Positions 26,072 through 35,976 of a stretch of DNA of 64,000 nt are shown in pieces (position 1 is the stretch's first letter; every line of letters starts with the position of its first letter). This stretch comes from an uncultured Bacteroidota bacterium. GTDB taxonomy: Bacteria; Bacteroidota; Bacteroidia; Chitinophagales; Chitinophagaceae. The notes beneath the pieces were generated by a model. That model was not told the origin of the DNA and did not search any database. It saw only the letters and a program-made list of their open reading frames with translations. Both the position numbers and the translations under genes were made by a program. The stretch is from contig CAIRES010000017.1 in the NCBI GenBank assembly GCA_903877645.1, positions 1 through 64,000 on the forward strand, read 5' to 3'.

Positions 26072-28354
26072 ATGCAGAATTATTTAGTGGGATTGAATGA
26101 AGAGCAACGGGAAGCCGTGGAACATATTGATGGGCCATTGATGATCGTAGCGGGTGCGGGCAGCGGCAAAACCAAGGTACTGACCACGCGTATAGCGCAC
26201 CTCATGTATAATGGTGTGGATGCATTCAATATACTGGCGCTCACCTTTACTAATAAGGCAGCCGCAGAGATGAAGGAAAGGGTGGAGAAAGCGCTGGGCA
26301 ATACAGAAGCAAGGAATTTATACATAGGTACTTTTCACTCGGTATTCGCAAGGATACTGAGGGGCGAGGCCAACAGGCTGGGATACCCTAACAACTTCAC
26401 GATATATGATACTGATGATGCCAAGGGGGTGATCAAGGATATAGTGAAAGAGATGAACCTGGACGATAAGCACTACAAGGCCGCTTATGTCTACAACAGG
26501 ATCAGCGCGGCAAAGAACAGCCTCATAGACCCGGCTTCCTATAAAATGGACTCTACTATACAACAGGAGGATGCCCGCAGCAACCGCCCGCTGATGGGCG
26601 ATATCTATGAGTCGTACGCCAAGCGTTGCTTCAGGAACGGCGCTATGGACTTTGACGACCTGCTGTTTAAAATGTATGTGCTGCTGACGCTGCATCCTGA
26701 GGCACTGGCGAAATTCCAGAACCGCTTTCAGTACATACTGATCGATGAGTACCAGGATACCAACCTGGCGCAGTATGCCATTATCAAAATGCTGGGCGCG
26801 CGGCATGAGAATATATGTGTGGTGGGCGATGACGCGCAGAGTATCTACTCCTTCCGTGGGGCTACGGTGCAGAACATCCTGCAGTTCCAGGATGACTATG
26901 AGGACGTGAAGATCGTGAAGCTGGAACAAAACTACCGCAGTACACAAACCATACTTAATGTAGCCAACAACGTAATAGGCAACAATAAGAACCAGATACC
27001 CAAGTCGCTGTGGACGAGTAATGACGAAGGCGAGAAGATCATGCTGGTGCGCACCATGACGGATAATGATGAGGGGCGCTTTGTGGCAGATGCCATCAAG
27101 GAGCAGCAAATGCGCAACCACTATGCCAACCGCGACTTTGCGATACTGTACCGTACTAACGCACAGAGCCGATCCTTCGAGGAAAGCCTGCGCAGGATGA
27201 ACATACCGTACAAACTGGTGGGGGGTACTTCCTTCTACCAGCGCAAGGAGGTGAAGGACTACCTGGCCTATATGCGTGTAGTGGTGAACCCAAGGGATGA
27301 AGAGAACATCAAGCGCATCATTAACTACCCGACGAGGGGTATAGGCAAGACTACTATAGAACGCATCATAGTAAGGGCGAATGAGCTGAATACTACCTTC
27401 TGGGAGGTAATAGCCAACCCCGAAATAGATGGCATACGGTCTTCGCAGCTGGATAACTTTGTGATGATGATCCGCAGCTTCCAGGCGATGCTGGAGAAGA
27501 ATACGGCTTATGATGTGGCTTACGCAGTAGGCAAGCATACAGGGCTGGTGCAGGAACTATATAATGACAAAACTGTAGAGGGCCTCGCCCGCTATGAGAA
27601 CGTGCAGGAGTTGCTGAACTCCATAAAGGAATTCACGGAGACACCTGATGAAGAGGGTGAACTGCGCGACAAGAACCTGGGCAGCTACCTGCAGCAGATA
27701 ACCCTGCTCACAGATGCTGATCAGAACAATGACGAGAATGCCGATGTGGTGAAACTGATGACCATACATGCGGCAAAGGGCCTGGAGTTTACCTGTGTAT
27801 TCGCGGTGGGGCTGGAGGAGAATCTATTCCCAAGTTCCATGAGCTTGTTTGACCGGGCCGACCTGGAGGAAGAACGCCGCCTGTTTTATGTAGTGATCAC
27901 CCGGGCGAAGACAAGGCTGTGGGTGACCTATGCCAACAGCCGCTACCGCTTTGGTACGCTGGTACAGAACGAACCGAGCCGCTTTATAGAGGAGATACCC
28001 GCAGCCCACCTGGATAAGACATTTACAGGGACGAGCAATAAAGCGCCAACCACTTCGGGCGGCTTCGGAAGTATGATGAACCAGACTTTCGACAAGATGC
28101 CGTCGCTGAAGAAGCTGGCAGATAAGCTGGCCAAACCTGCACCGCCGGTGCATACACCTTCTGCCGATTTTGCACCCGATGATGCCATGTCCATGGAACC
28201 GGGCATGCAGGTGGAGCACCAGAAATTCGGATTAGGCAAAATACTGACCGTAGAGGGTGGCGCGCAGAACCGCATAGCCGGCATAGACTTTGGCACAGGG
28301 CACGGTGTAAAAAAGATCATGCTGAACTTTGCGAAGCTGCGGATAGTGAGATAA
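26072..28354 (+). CDS. pcrA: UvrD/PcrA-type superfamily 1 DNA helicase
   Basis: A 760-residue 3'-5' DNA helicase used in repair and replication restart. The Q motif LNEEQREAV is followed by Walker A AGAGSGKT (K33), motif Ib FTNKAAAEMKERV, motif II DEYQDTN, motif III GDDAQSIYSFRGA, motif IV QNYRSTQTIL, motif V TIHAAKGLEF and motif VI ERRLFYVVITRAK. A C-terminal Tudor-like segment (MQVEHQKFGLGKILTVEG) is typical of PcrA and binds RNA polymerase in related bacteria. The length is normal. The gene stands alone. Confidence 0.95.
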   Translation: MQNYLVGLNEEQREAVEHIDGPLMIVAGAGSGKTKVLTTRIAHLMYNGVDAFNILALTFTNKAAAEMKERVEKALGNTEARNLYIGTFHSVFARILRGEANRLGYPNNFTIYDTDDAKGVIKDIVKEMNLDDKHYKAAYVYNRISAAKNSLIDPASYKMDSTIQQEDARSNRPLMGDIYESYAKRCFRNGAMDFDDLLFKMYVLLTLHPEALAKFQNRFQYILIDEYQDTNLAQYAIIKMLGARHENICVVGDDAQSIYSFRGATVQNILQFQDDYEDVKIVKLEQNYRSTQTILNVANNVIGNNKNQIPKSLWTSNDEGEKIMLVRTMTDNDEGRFVADAIKEQQMRNHYANRDFAILYRTNAQSRSFEESLRRMNIPYKLVGGTSFYQRKEVKDYLAYMRVVVNPRDEENIKRIINYPTRGIGKTTIERIIVRANELNTTFWEVIANPEIDGIRSSQLDNFVMMIRSFQAMLEKNTAYDVAYAVGKHTGLVQELYNDKTVEGLARYENVQELLNSIKEFTETPDEEGELRDKNLGSYLQQITLLTDADQNNDENADVVKLMTIHAAKGLEFTCVFAVGLEENLFPSSMSLFDRADLEEERRLFYVVITRAKTRLWVTYANSRYRFGTLVQNEPSRFIEEIPAAHLDKTFTGTSNKAPTTSGGFGSMMNQTFDKMPSLKKLADKLAKPAPPVHTPSADFAPDDAMSMEPGMQVEHQKFGLGKILTVEGGAQNRIAGIDFGTGHGVKKIMLNFAKLRIVR

Positions 28355-28394
28355 GAGGGTATTTTGAATATCAACTCTGTTTATATAATTTTAC

Positions 28395-28403
28395 AAAAAG
28401 GAG
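28395..28403 (+). promoter_or_regulatory. Strong Shine-Dalgarno sequence
   Basis: AAAAAGGAG lies 6 nt before the ATG at 28410. A canonical Shine-Dalgarno sequence is unusual among the genes of this window and supports this tiny ORF as real. Confidence 0.55.
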
Positions 28404-28409
28404 TTTATT

Positions 28410-28559
28410 ATGACGGATGAACAAATAGCAAGGCAAATTGAAGTGCTTAAAAGTGTAGGTAAAGAGGCTTCAAGAAATAAGGAAACTGCCATCAAATTTC
28501 TTAGAGATGCAGGTATCCTGAAAGACGAAGAGGCCAAACGATCTAAAAAGAAAAGATAA
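28410..28559 (+). CDS. Small 49-residue protein, putative antitoxin partner
   Basis: A 49-residue charged, helical protein (LKSVGKEASRNKETAIKFLR, then DAGILKDEEAKRSKKKR at the C-terminus). It has a strong Shine-Dalgarno sequence and ends 3 nt before the next gene, so the two are surely co-transcribed. I do not recognise a characterised family. The pairing of a tiny upstream gene with a larger enzyme-like gene is the usual layout of a toxin-antitoxin operon, with this as the antitoxin; that role is inference. The gene is more AT-rich than its neighbours. Confidence 0.6.
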   Translation: MTDEQIARQIEVLKSVGKEASRNKETAIKFLRDAGILKDEEAKRSKKKR

Positions 28560-28562
28560 TAT

Positions 28563-29162
28563 ATGCACGATTATCAGCCTTTTAGTGTCATTGGCTTTCA
28601 TAGTTGTGATAGGGAAGTAGCGTTGAAAGTTTTGAACGGGCATGATGAGTTATTACCCAGCCAGAATTTGTGGGACTGGCTCGGAGAGGGAGTTTATTTT
28701 TGGGAACAAAATCCATTACGCGCGTTAGAGTACGCAACCGAAAGTGCTGAAAGAAAGCAGTTCAATAAGAAACCGATCAATACGCCTTTTGTTCTTGGTG
28801 CTATTATCGATCTTGGGAATTGTCTGAATCTTGTAGAGTCGGGTTCATTAAATATTTTGAGTTCATCATTCCGGGAGTTGCATAATATATACGATGTTGC
28901 AGGAAAGGAGATGCCGGTAAACAAAGGCAACAATCGTGCATTAGACTGTGCAGTGATCGAATATTTGCACCAATCGAATGAAAGAAAGAATGAGCCTGCC
29001 TATGATACTGTAAGATGCGCATTCCCGGAGGGACGACAGGCGTATCCTGACTCTTACATTACCTCGCGCCTGCATATACAGGTTTGTGTGCGCAATGCAG
29101 ACTGCATTAAGGGCTTCTTTTTGCCAAGGCCTTTGGGGAAATTCAATCCGTCAATGAAGTAG
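28563..29162 (+). CDS. ADP-ribosyltransferase-like protein, putative toxin
   Basis: A 199-residue soluble protein. The first 60 residues contain GFHSCD (H13) and, 28 residues on, WLGEGVYFWE (Y45) followed by ALEYA. This order and spacing resemble the His and Tyr of the H-Y-E triad in PARP-type ADP-ribosyltransferases. The third residue is less clear; E156 in FPEGRQAYPDS or another acidic residue could serve. A C-terminal block HIQVCVRNADCIKGFFLPR looks conserved in type. There is no signal peptide or membrane segment. It is encoded 3 nt after a 49-residue partner, and its stop abuts the stop of the converging vanZ gene. The function is not known to me. Confidence 0.6.
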   Translation: MHDYQPFSVIGFHSCDREVALKVLNGHDELLPSQNLWDWLGEGVYFWEQNPLRALEYATESAERKQFNKKPINTPFVLGAIIDLGNCLNLVESGSLNILSSSFRELHNIYDVAGKEMPVNKGNNRALDCAVIEYLHQSNERKNEPAYDTVRCAFPEGRQAYPDSYITSRLHIQVCVRNADCIKGFFLPRPLGKFNPSMK

Positions 29163-29558
29163 TTACTTTTTCCTTTCGGCAAAGGCAGCCAGCAGGCAAA
29201 ACAAACCGATACCCAACAATCCGCCGATGGCATCTGCAACGGCATCCATGAGCTCCATGCTGCGGCCGAGGGATGGGAGGAGGCCTTGCATGATCTCAAT
29301 GAAGCAGCCAAGGGCTACGGCGATGAGGAACATGATGAGCAGGCGTGGGATGGTGCAAAAGGGATAGGCGCAAAGCCAGAACAGTGTGAAGCCACCGAAA
29401 AGGACTAGGTGTACCCACTTATCTATGAGCGGCACATCTACTTTAGGGAGGTCCTGGCCGGGCGTGAAGCAACTAATAAAAATAAGCAAGGTCCACAGGA
29501 TAGCTATGAACCTTGCTTGCTTTGTATAAGGAGAGCCGGGCGTGAATATCCGCAGCAT
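29163..29558 (-). CDS. VanZ-like family membrane protein
   Basis: A 131-residue protein with four predicted transmembrane helices and the VanZ-like motif VPLIDKWVHLVLFGGFTLFW in the first half, then GCFIEIMQGLLPSLGRSMELMDAVADAIGGLLG. The biochemical role of this family is unknown outside the teicoplanin-resistance VanZ itself. It follows gcvH after 5 nt on the same strand, a gene order seen in other Bacteroidota. Confidence 0.8.
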   Translation of the reverse strand: MLRIFTPGSPYTKQARFIAILWTLLIFISCFTPGQDLPKVDVPLIDKWVHLVLFGGFTLFWLCAYPFCTIPRLLIMFLIAVALGCFIEIMQGLLPSLGRSMELMDAVADAIGGLLGIGLFCLLAAFAERKK

Positions 29559-29563
29559 CTGTA

Positions 29564-29941
29564 TTAGTGTACTAATTTCTGGTAAGCAGCTGCATCAAGC
29601 AGGCCATCAGCCTGTGAAGGGTCAGTGAGGGTCATTTTTACGATCCAGCCATTGCCATAAGGGTCTGTATTCACGTTCTGCGGATTATCATTGAGGCCGC
29701 TGTTTACTTCTGTGATGGTGCCACCTACAGGCAGGTACAGGTCAGATACAGTTTTTACCGCTTCCACACTACCGAAGATCGTGTTAGCTTCCAACGTTTT
29801 GCCCACGGAAGGAATATCAACGTACACAATATCGCCCAGCTCGTGCTGTGCGAAATCAGTGATACCTACAGTGGCTGTATTGCCTTCTACCAGGACCCAT
29901 TCGTGGTCATTTGTGTAACGTAAATTCTCGGGGAAATTCAT
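29564..29941 (-). CDS. gcvH: Glycine cleavage system H protein
   Basis: A 125-residue lipoyl carrier of the glycine cleavage complex. The lipoylated lysine is K63 in [18 protein letters not shown], with the typical N-terminal YTNDHEWV and C-terminal NDDPYG-like segment ([13 protein letters not shown]). The length matches the family. The other subunits are not in the window. vanZ follows. Confidence 0.95.
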   Translation of the reverse strand: MNFPENLRYTNDHEWVLVEGNTATVGITDFAQHELGDIVYVDIPSVGKTLEANTIFGSVEAVKTVSDLYLPVGGTITEVNSGLNDNPQNVNTDPYGNGWIVKMTLTDPSQADGLLDAAAYQKLVH

Positions 29942-30028
29942 TGTTTCAGATTTTGAGGTAAAAATAGCGTAAAAAGTTAGAAAAGTTAACTCGTTAAATA
30001 GGCAATTGAAAAAATCATAATGTGACGA

Positions 30029-31405
30029 TCAGTTTTTTATTGCCCCGACATAAAAGTCAAGGGCTTTTTTCTGGAGCATCATATTTACCGAGGCTTGTAT
30101 CTTGTTCTGAGCGGCCGTCAGCAGCACCAACTGGGCATTTGATTCGGTGATGAAATCGGTTGCGCCCTCTTTATAGAGGCCACTCACGGCTTCAAAAGCT
30201 TTTTGCGCAGCATTTAGGCCCACACCTACGGTTTCCATCTGCTGCACGGCGTTGATGTAATCGTTGTGTGCCTGGCGCACATTTGCAGATATGGTGGTAC
30301 GTGTATCCTGGAGGTCTATGCGCGCATTGTCGGCGGTGATCTTTGCAGATGCTACATTTGTTTTGGTGTAGTATTTATCAAAGATGTTCCAAACCGCATT
30401 GATGCCTACGAGGCCATAAGTGTACTTATAGAGCTGCGTGGGGATGTTCTGCTGCGTGCCGGGTTCCATGTTTTCGCCGTTCACATTCAGCGTATTGAAG
30501 TATGCGCCGTTGTTGTAAAGGCCGGCCGACAGGCTGACCTGTGGCAGGTAGCCGCTGCGGTATTTTTTGATGTTCCAATCGGCGAGCTGGGTATTCAACG
30601 TTGCGGAGCGGAGATCAGGACGGTTTTGTATGGCTTCCTGCACCAGTACCTCCCTGTTGCCATAGCGGCCTGCATCGGGATTGTCGTCAATAGGCATATC
30701 GGCTATGTCATAATTGTCGGTGGAGTCAATACGAAGCTTCTGGAACAGTATGATCTTGTCGTTCTGCATTTTGCTGATAGCATTGATCAGCAGCAGTTTG
30801 TTGCTGCTGGTTTGGGCCTGCTGCTGGTAGAGATCGGTCTTTGCTTTGCGGCCTACCTCAGTGAGCATAGTGAGCTGATCTTCACGTTTCTGTGATGTGG
30901 TCAGGTTATTACTGTCGAGTGCAATGATCTTTTTGTCGAGGATCACCTGCAGGTATGATTGCGTGATGTCCAGTTCTATCTGCTGTTTGGCATATTCGAG
31001 TGTAAGAGACGATATATCCTGGTTCAGCTTAGCGGCTTTCCATGCGGAGTAATTGTAGTACCCCGTGAAGATATTGATACTGCTGGTGACCTGGTAGTTG
31101 AACTGGCTTCTGTTCTCATTCACAATAGTAGGCCCTGAGGAGGAATAGAAGTTATTGCCACGGTCGTAGTTATAGCCTCCGGCAGCTACGAGGTTGGGCA
31201 GGTATTGACCGAAAGCGGCAAGTACCTGGACTCCTGCATTGGCGACATTGTTGTTGCCTTTGAGGACGGCTGTTGACCGCTGAACAGCTATATTGACACA
31301 ATCGGGTAATGTGAGTAAGTGCGTGGCATTTTGAGCACGCACTGCGCCGGCACCCAATACAAGGGCTATGACGGCAGGCGCTATGAATTTCTTATTACGG
31401 ATCAT
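30029..31405 (-). CDS. TolC-family outer-membrane efflux protein
   Basis: A 458-residue outer-membrane channel of an RND tripartite pump. A signal peptide ends near residue 24 (GAVRAQ). The two TolC repeats are visible as long helical blocks (about 60-220 and 270-455) with segments such as AKQQIELDITQSYLQVILDK and ISANVRQAHNDYINAVQQM. It is the last gene of the operon and overlaps the adaptor gene by 4 nt. Confidence 0.9.
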   Translation of the reverse strand: MIRNKKFIAPAVIALVLGAGAVRAQNATHLLTLPDCVNIAVQRSTAVLKGNNNVANAGVQVLAAFGQYLPNLVAAGGYNYDRGNNFYSSSGPTIVNENRSQFNYQVTSSINIFTGYYNYSAWKAAKLNQDISSLTLEYAKQQIELDITQSYLQVILDKKIIALDSNNLTTSQKREDQLTMLTEVGRKAKTDLYQQQAQTSSNKLLLINAISKMQNDKIILFQKLRIDSTDNYDIADMPIDDNPDAGRYGNREVLVQEAIQNRPDLRSATLNTQLADWNIKKYRSGYLPQVSLSAGLYNNGAYFNTLNVNGENMEPGTQQNIPTQLYKYTYGLVGINAVWNIFDKYYTKTNVASAKITADNARIDLQDTRTTISANVRQAHNDYINAVQQMETVGVGLNAAQKAFEAVSGLYKEGATDFITESNAQLVLLTAAQNKIQASVNMMLQKKALDFYVGAIKN

Positions 31406-32511
31406 AATTGTACGTTTACTTTTTGTCCTTCCGGAAGTTCAGGGCTGACACTCATGCCTATCAGATCACCCTGGTTAATGCCGCTGATAATAGATACATG
31501 CACGCCATCGTTATTGTTCACAACTACGGGCTGGTAATGGATCTCGTTATTGCTGTTGATCATAGGGACGAAAAATTTGCCACCCCTGATCACCAAAGCT
31601 TCAGATGGGATGGTAAGGAATTTTTTCGGGGCAGCCTGGAAATTGACCTGTAGGTAGCTGCCTGGTATGATGGCGTTGTCCTTATTAGGCAGGTCTACTT
31701 CTGCGAGCATCATACGGGTTCTTGGATCCAGTTCGCCGGCCACACGGGTGAGGCTGGCTTTTATCTTCATAGCCGGGTTTTCTGTCATGGTGATGGTCAC
31801 GGGATACCCTTCGTGCAGAAAAGCAGCGTCGGCCTGTGATACATAGACGTATACACGGATCTTGTCGAGCTGTGAGAGGACGACGATAGGCAGGGCGCTG
31901 GTTTGAGAACTGGTAGCATTTTGAACCAATGCCCCGGGATCAGCGAAGCGGGCAGTGATGGTGCCCGGGAATGGAGCTGTGATGTTCTTGTACTGCATCT
32001 GCTCTTTCAACGATTGCACCTGTGCTTCCGATACTTTTACGGCTGTTTCAGAAGCCTCGGCATCTTCTTTGGAGATGTATTCTTTTTGCACAAGTGCCTC
32101 GTCGCGTTTAGCGATCTTCTTTTTATTCTCGAGATCGGCGACCGCTGCTTTATAAGACTGGTCTATTTCGGGGGAGATAATAGTTGCCAATAGCTGGCCC
32201 TCTTTTACTACATCGCCTTTGTCTACGAGTATCTTGTTCATATAGCCACTGGTTTTGGCATAAAGTGTCACACTCTGGAACGGACGGGCTTCGCCTATGA
32301 GTGTGAGGCCTTTATCGGCCGCAGACATGCCTGCTTTGATGACTTTGACCACAGGGCCTGCTTTTATGTCATTTATTCTTTTCTCTGTTTCTTTGGAGAG
32401 GGCTGCTTTTTGCTTAGTGTACATATATATCAGCCCGGATGCTGCCACCAGGATGACAATGATCCCCCCGATCCAAAGGCGCATTTTACGGTTATCGCTA
32501 TTACTATTCAT
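31402..32511 (-). CDS. RND efflux periplasmic adaptor (membrane fusion protein)
   Basis: A 369-residue adaptor linking the RND pump to the TolC channel. One N-terminal transmembrane anchor (residues 12-30) replaces a lipobox. A barrel-sandwich hybrid domain (VTLYAKTSGYMNKILVDKGD and TAPFPGTITARFADPGALV) flanks an alpha-hairpin, followed by a beta-barrel and a membrane-proximal domain. It lies 28 nt downstream of the pump gene. Confidence 0.9.
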   Translation of the reverse strand: MNSNSDNRKMRLWIGGIIVILVAASGLIYMYTKQKAALSKETEKRINDIKAGPVVKVIKAGMSAADKGLTLIGEARPFQSVTLYAKTSGYMNKILVDKGDVVKEGQLLATIISPEIDQSYKAAVADLENKKKIAKRDEALVQKEYISKEDAEASETAVKVSEAQVQSLKEQMQYKNITAPFPGTITARFADPGALVQNATSSQTSALPIVVLSQLDKIRVYVYVSQADAAFLHEGYPVTITMTENPAMKIKASLTRVAGELDPRTRMMLAEVDLPNKDNAIIPGSYLQVNFQAAPKKFLTIPSEALVIRGGKFFVPMINSNNEIHYQPVVVNNNDGVHVSIISGINQGDLIGMSVSPELPEGQKVNVQL

Positions 32512-32539
32512 ATCTGTATGTTTTTTTGATCTTGTTATT

Positions 32540-35500
32540 TTAGAGTTCGTTAGTATCTACTGATTCACCGGGTTCGAGCAGTGTATGTGCGCCTGAAACT
32601 TCGTCGTAACGCATCGTTTCCAATGCAAATTGTTTATCGAGTTTATCGCGTTCAGGCGGGCTTTTACGGAGTAAGGAATAGATCACCGGAACGATGAACA
32701 ATGTAACTACAGTGGCCACTATAAGCCCGCCCATTACGGCACGGCCAAGTGGTGCATTCTGCTCGCCGCCGGCACCTGTGCCCAGCGACATGGGTATCAT
32801 GCCAAGTACCATAGCCAATGCTGTCATGAGCACCGGTCGGAGCCTTGTTTTGCCTGCTTCGAGTGCTGCCTCAGTTGCATTGAGCCCCTTTTCTACACGG
32901 ACCTCATTGGCGAAACTGACCAACAGAATGGAGTTGGATACAGCAATGCCCACAGCCACAATGGAACCCATGAGTGATACCGTATTGATGGTAGTACCAG
33001 TAAGCGCGAGCATCCAGAGGATGCCGACGAACGCGCCGGGAACTGCGAAGAGGATGATGAACGGATCGAGCCATGTCTGGAACAATACCACCATCAACAA
33101 GTAAACAAGTATGATAGAGATAATAAGCCCCAGGCCCAATGTTTTGAATGTGCTGTCCATTACCTCAGGCTGGCCGTGAATAAATATATGCATGCCTTTA
33201 GGAAGAGATGGTTTCATCTTTTCTGTTATCATTTCTATCTGATCGGCAACAGAACCCATATCCCGGCCTTCTACATTGGCGGTAATATCCATCGCACGCT
33301 GTACAGTGTAGTGATTGATGATGTCGTACTGGTTCTCGTACTTTACTGTAGCTATATTGCCCAGGGTTTGCGTTTGTGCGTCAGGCTGATCAGTAAGCTT
33401 TGCGCTGGCAGGAGCACCATTGCCGGAAGTGACGGGCACATTCATTATGTTGCTGATGGTATTCAACTGGCGGTAAGGGATTTTTACAGCCACCTGGTAG
33501 TTGACGTTATTGGTAGGATTGATGTAGAAAGATGGCGAAACAGTAGAGTTGGAGGACAAAGCGACAAGCAGTGAGTTGGCCACATCCTTCTGGCTGAGGC
33601 CGAGTTCCTGGGCACGCTCCCTGTCTACATTGAACATCATGGTAGGGTAATCCAATATCTGCTTAATATTTGCATCCACAACACCGGGTATAGTGCGGAT
33701 CTGATTCTTGATCATGATGGCATACTTGTAGGAGCTATCGTAGTCGTTGTTCTGTATCTGTATGTCAATAGGTGCAGATACCCCGAAATTGAGTACCTGG
33801 CTTACAATATCTGCCGATTGAAAATATACGGTACAGCCGGGGAAATGCTCATTGAGGTCTTTGCGTATCTGCTTTATATATTCGCCGGTTGGCTTGTGCC
33901 CTTTATTGAGCGATATGAGTATATCGGCATCCATACTGCTGGTATTGTCGGTAGGTACAAATGCCAGGTTGTAGAACAATGGTACACCGATCATATCGTT
34001 GACTGTGGTGAGGTCCTTTTTACCGATGATATCCTGGATGCGATGCTCGGCAGAGTCGACAAGTCGTTCTGTTTCCTCAATGCGGGTACCTATGGGCGCC
34101 CTGAAGTGGATCTTCATCATGCCTGTATCTGTGGTAGGGAAGAAGTCGGTGCCGATGACCTTTACCAGAAAAACAGAGACAATCATTACGCATAGTGTAA
34201 TAAGCAGCAAAGCCCGCCTGTTCTTTAAAAAAGTATGCAGTATGCGGCCGTATCTTTCTTTGAATTTATCGAAGCGCCTATCGCGCTCCATGTTGAATTT
34301 GAAAGAAAGCATTTTGAATTTATTGCCGTTAACCGGAGGCTCGGTGCCATGATGCTCGCTGGCCATGAGCATGCGCGCAAGCACAGGTACGAGTGTACGG
34401 GACAAGACATACGAGGCCATCATGGAAACGACCACAGACAAAGCCATGGCCTGGAACAGGAACTTAGATGGCCCGGTAAGTAAGACGACCGGAAAGAACA
34501 CGATGCATATAGCAAGCGTAGCCATCAATGCCGGCACGGCGATCTGCTGCGCCCCATCGAGGATGGCAATGGTAAGTGGCTTGCCGAGCGCCCGGTTTCG
34601 ATGTATGTTCTCCACCTCCACTGTGGCATCATCAACGAGCATGCCGATGGCGAGCGAAAGGCCACCGAGTGTCATGATATTGATGGTGTTGCCGGTGAGC
34701 TTCAGTACGATGATGGCCACTAATATAGACAGCGGGATGGAAGTGCAAACAATAACCATGCTGCGCCAACTGCCGAGGAAGAACATGATCATGAGCGATA
34801 CGAGTATGGCCGCGATAATGGCCTCGTGCAATACGCTTTCTATTGAATTCTCGACGAATACGGACTGGTCGAAGTCTATCCTCAGGTCAAGGTCTTTAGG
34901 CGCTGTTTCTTTGATCACCGGTATCATGTTCCGGGCAGCTTCTACGACCATTAATGTAGAGGCATTCGATTTTTTAAGTATAGACAGGTAGGCAGCTCTC
35001 TTACGGTCTACACGCACCACATTAACCTGGTCGGCAAAGCCATCGGAAATGTGGGCCACCTGGCCGAGCGTGACTATCTGGCCACCTATTGATCGGATCG
35101 GTATGCTGTTGAAATCGGATATTTGCTCGGGGCTGGAGTTGAGCTGCACATTGTACTCTCGAGAACCGATCCTGGCCGTACCTGCCGGGATGATTAGGTT
35201 GGAGTTTTGTAATGCATTCAGCAGGTCCACCGGTGAAAGACCTTTTGCCTGCATGGCCTTGGGGTCGGCATCTACCACTATCTCTCTTGTTTTGCCGCCA
35301 AACGGTGCCGGCGTAGACAGGCCGGGAATTGTGAAGAGTTTAATGCGGATGAAGTAAAGGGCGTAGTCAAATATTCTGTCTTCACTCATGGTCTTGCTGC
35401 TCATGGTGATCTGTGCTACCGGCACATTGGTGGCATTGAACTGCAGGATAACGGGCAACTGAATGCCCGGTGGCATACCGTGGATGGAGGTACCCGATAC

Positions 35501-35833
35501 GGCCGACATCTGCGCGATGGCCGCTCCAATATCAGTGCCTTTCTCGAAATAGATGCGGAGGATACCTATACCCGGCTGCGACTGTGACTCGATACGTTCT
35601 ATCCCATTCACAGAAGTAGAGATACCGCGCTCGCTGAGCAACACTACTTTCTTTTCCATTTCGGCGGCAGACAAGCCGGGGTAGCTCCAGATAACAGACA
35701 CTACGGGGATGTCTATGACGGGAAAGATATCTACCATCATGTATTTGATGGACATGACCCCCATCATGAGTATGAGAAAGGCCATAACCCCTACCGTATA
35801 AGGCCGCCTTAACGCTAATCTAACTATCCACAT
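32540..35833 (-). CDS. RND efflux permease (AcrB/HAE family)
   Basis: A 1097-residue inner-membrane pump with twelve transmembrane helices and two large periplasmic loops. The proton-relay aspartate pair is in TM4 (SLAIGMLVDDATVEVENIH). Other family motifs include RRPYTVGVMAF at the N-terminus and GTDFFPTTDTGMMKIHFRAP after the first half. It exports hydrophobic compounds (HAE type, not heavy-metal type). It is first in an operon with its adaptor and TolC partner; no linked regulator is obvious. Confidence 0.94.
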   Translation of the reverse strand: MWIVRLALRRPYTVGVMAFLILMMGVMSIKYMMVDIFPVIDIPVVSVIWSYPGLSAAEMEKKVVLLSERGISTSVNGIERIESQSQPGIGILRIYFEKGTDIGAAIAQMSAVSGTSIHGMPPGIQLPVILQFNATNVPVAQITMSSKTMSEDRIFDYALYFIRIKLFTIPGLSTPAPFGGKTREIVVDADPKAMQAKGLSPVDLLNALQNSNLIIPAGTARIGSREYNVQLNSSPEQISDFNSIPIRSIGGQIVTLGQVAHISDGFADQVNVVRVDRKRAAYLSILKKSNASTLMVVEAARNMIPVIKETAPKDLDLRIDFDQSVFVENSIESVLHEAIIAAILVSLMIMFFLGSWRSMVIVCTSIPLSILVAIIVLKLTGNTINIMTLGGLSLAIGMLVDDATVEVENIHRNRALGKPLTIAILDGAQQIAVPALMATLAICIVFFPVVLLTGPSKFLFQAMALSVVVSMMASYVLSRTLVPVLARMLMASEHHGTEPPVNGNKFKMLSFKFNMERDRRFDKFKERYGRILHTFLKNRRALLLITLCVMIVSVFLVKVIGTDFFPTTDTGMMKIHFRAPIGTRIEETERLVDSAEHRIQDIIGKKDLTTVNDMIGVPLFYNLAFVPTDNTSSMDADILISLNKGHKPTGEYIKQIRKDLNEHFPGCTVYFQSADIVSQVLNFGVSAPIDIQIQNNDYDSSYKYAIMIKNQIRTIPGVVDANIKQILDYPTMMFNVDRERAQELGLSQKDVANSLLVALSSNSTVSPSFYINPTNNVNYQVAVKIPYRQLNTISNIMNVPVTSGNGAPASAKLTDQPDAQTQTLGNIATVKYENQYDIINHYTVQRAMDITANVEGRDMGSVADQIEMITEKMKPSLPKGMHIFIHGQPEVMDSTFKTLGLGLIISIILVYLLMVVLFQTWLDPFIILFAVPGAFVGILWMLALTGTTINTVSLMGSIVAVGIAVSNSILLVSFANEVRVEKGLNATEAALEAGKTRLRPVLMTALAMVLGMIPMSLGTGAGGEQNAPLGRAVMGGLIVATVVTLFIVPVIYSLLRKSPPERDKLDKQFALETMRYDEVSGAHTLLEPGESVDTNEL

Positions 35834-35976
35834 TACTTTAAAAAATTAGGTTTTGAAACTTGCTGCCTTACTGCACACAATTGCGTGTGTGTAAAAAGCT
35901 GTACTTCAATGAAAATAAAAAACGGGGCTGCTGCGCCACTGCATATAAAGGCAGCCCTACCATAGAAATGAAGGGA
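35834..35976. other. Short gap upstream of the RND operon
   Basis: These 143 nt hold no gene that I can support. No TAnnTTTG element was found close to the pump start, so the operon promoter may lie further upstream, possibly before the small membrane protein. Confidence 0.4.

Noticed and set aside
26318-27538. 406-codon open frame antisense to pcrA
   Set aside because: It is contained within a complete helicase gene with all its motifs; its composition is that of a shadow frame.
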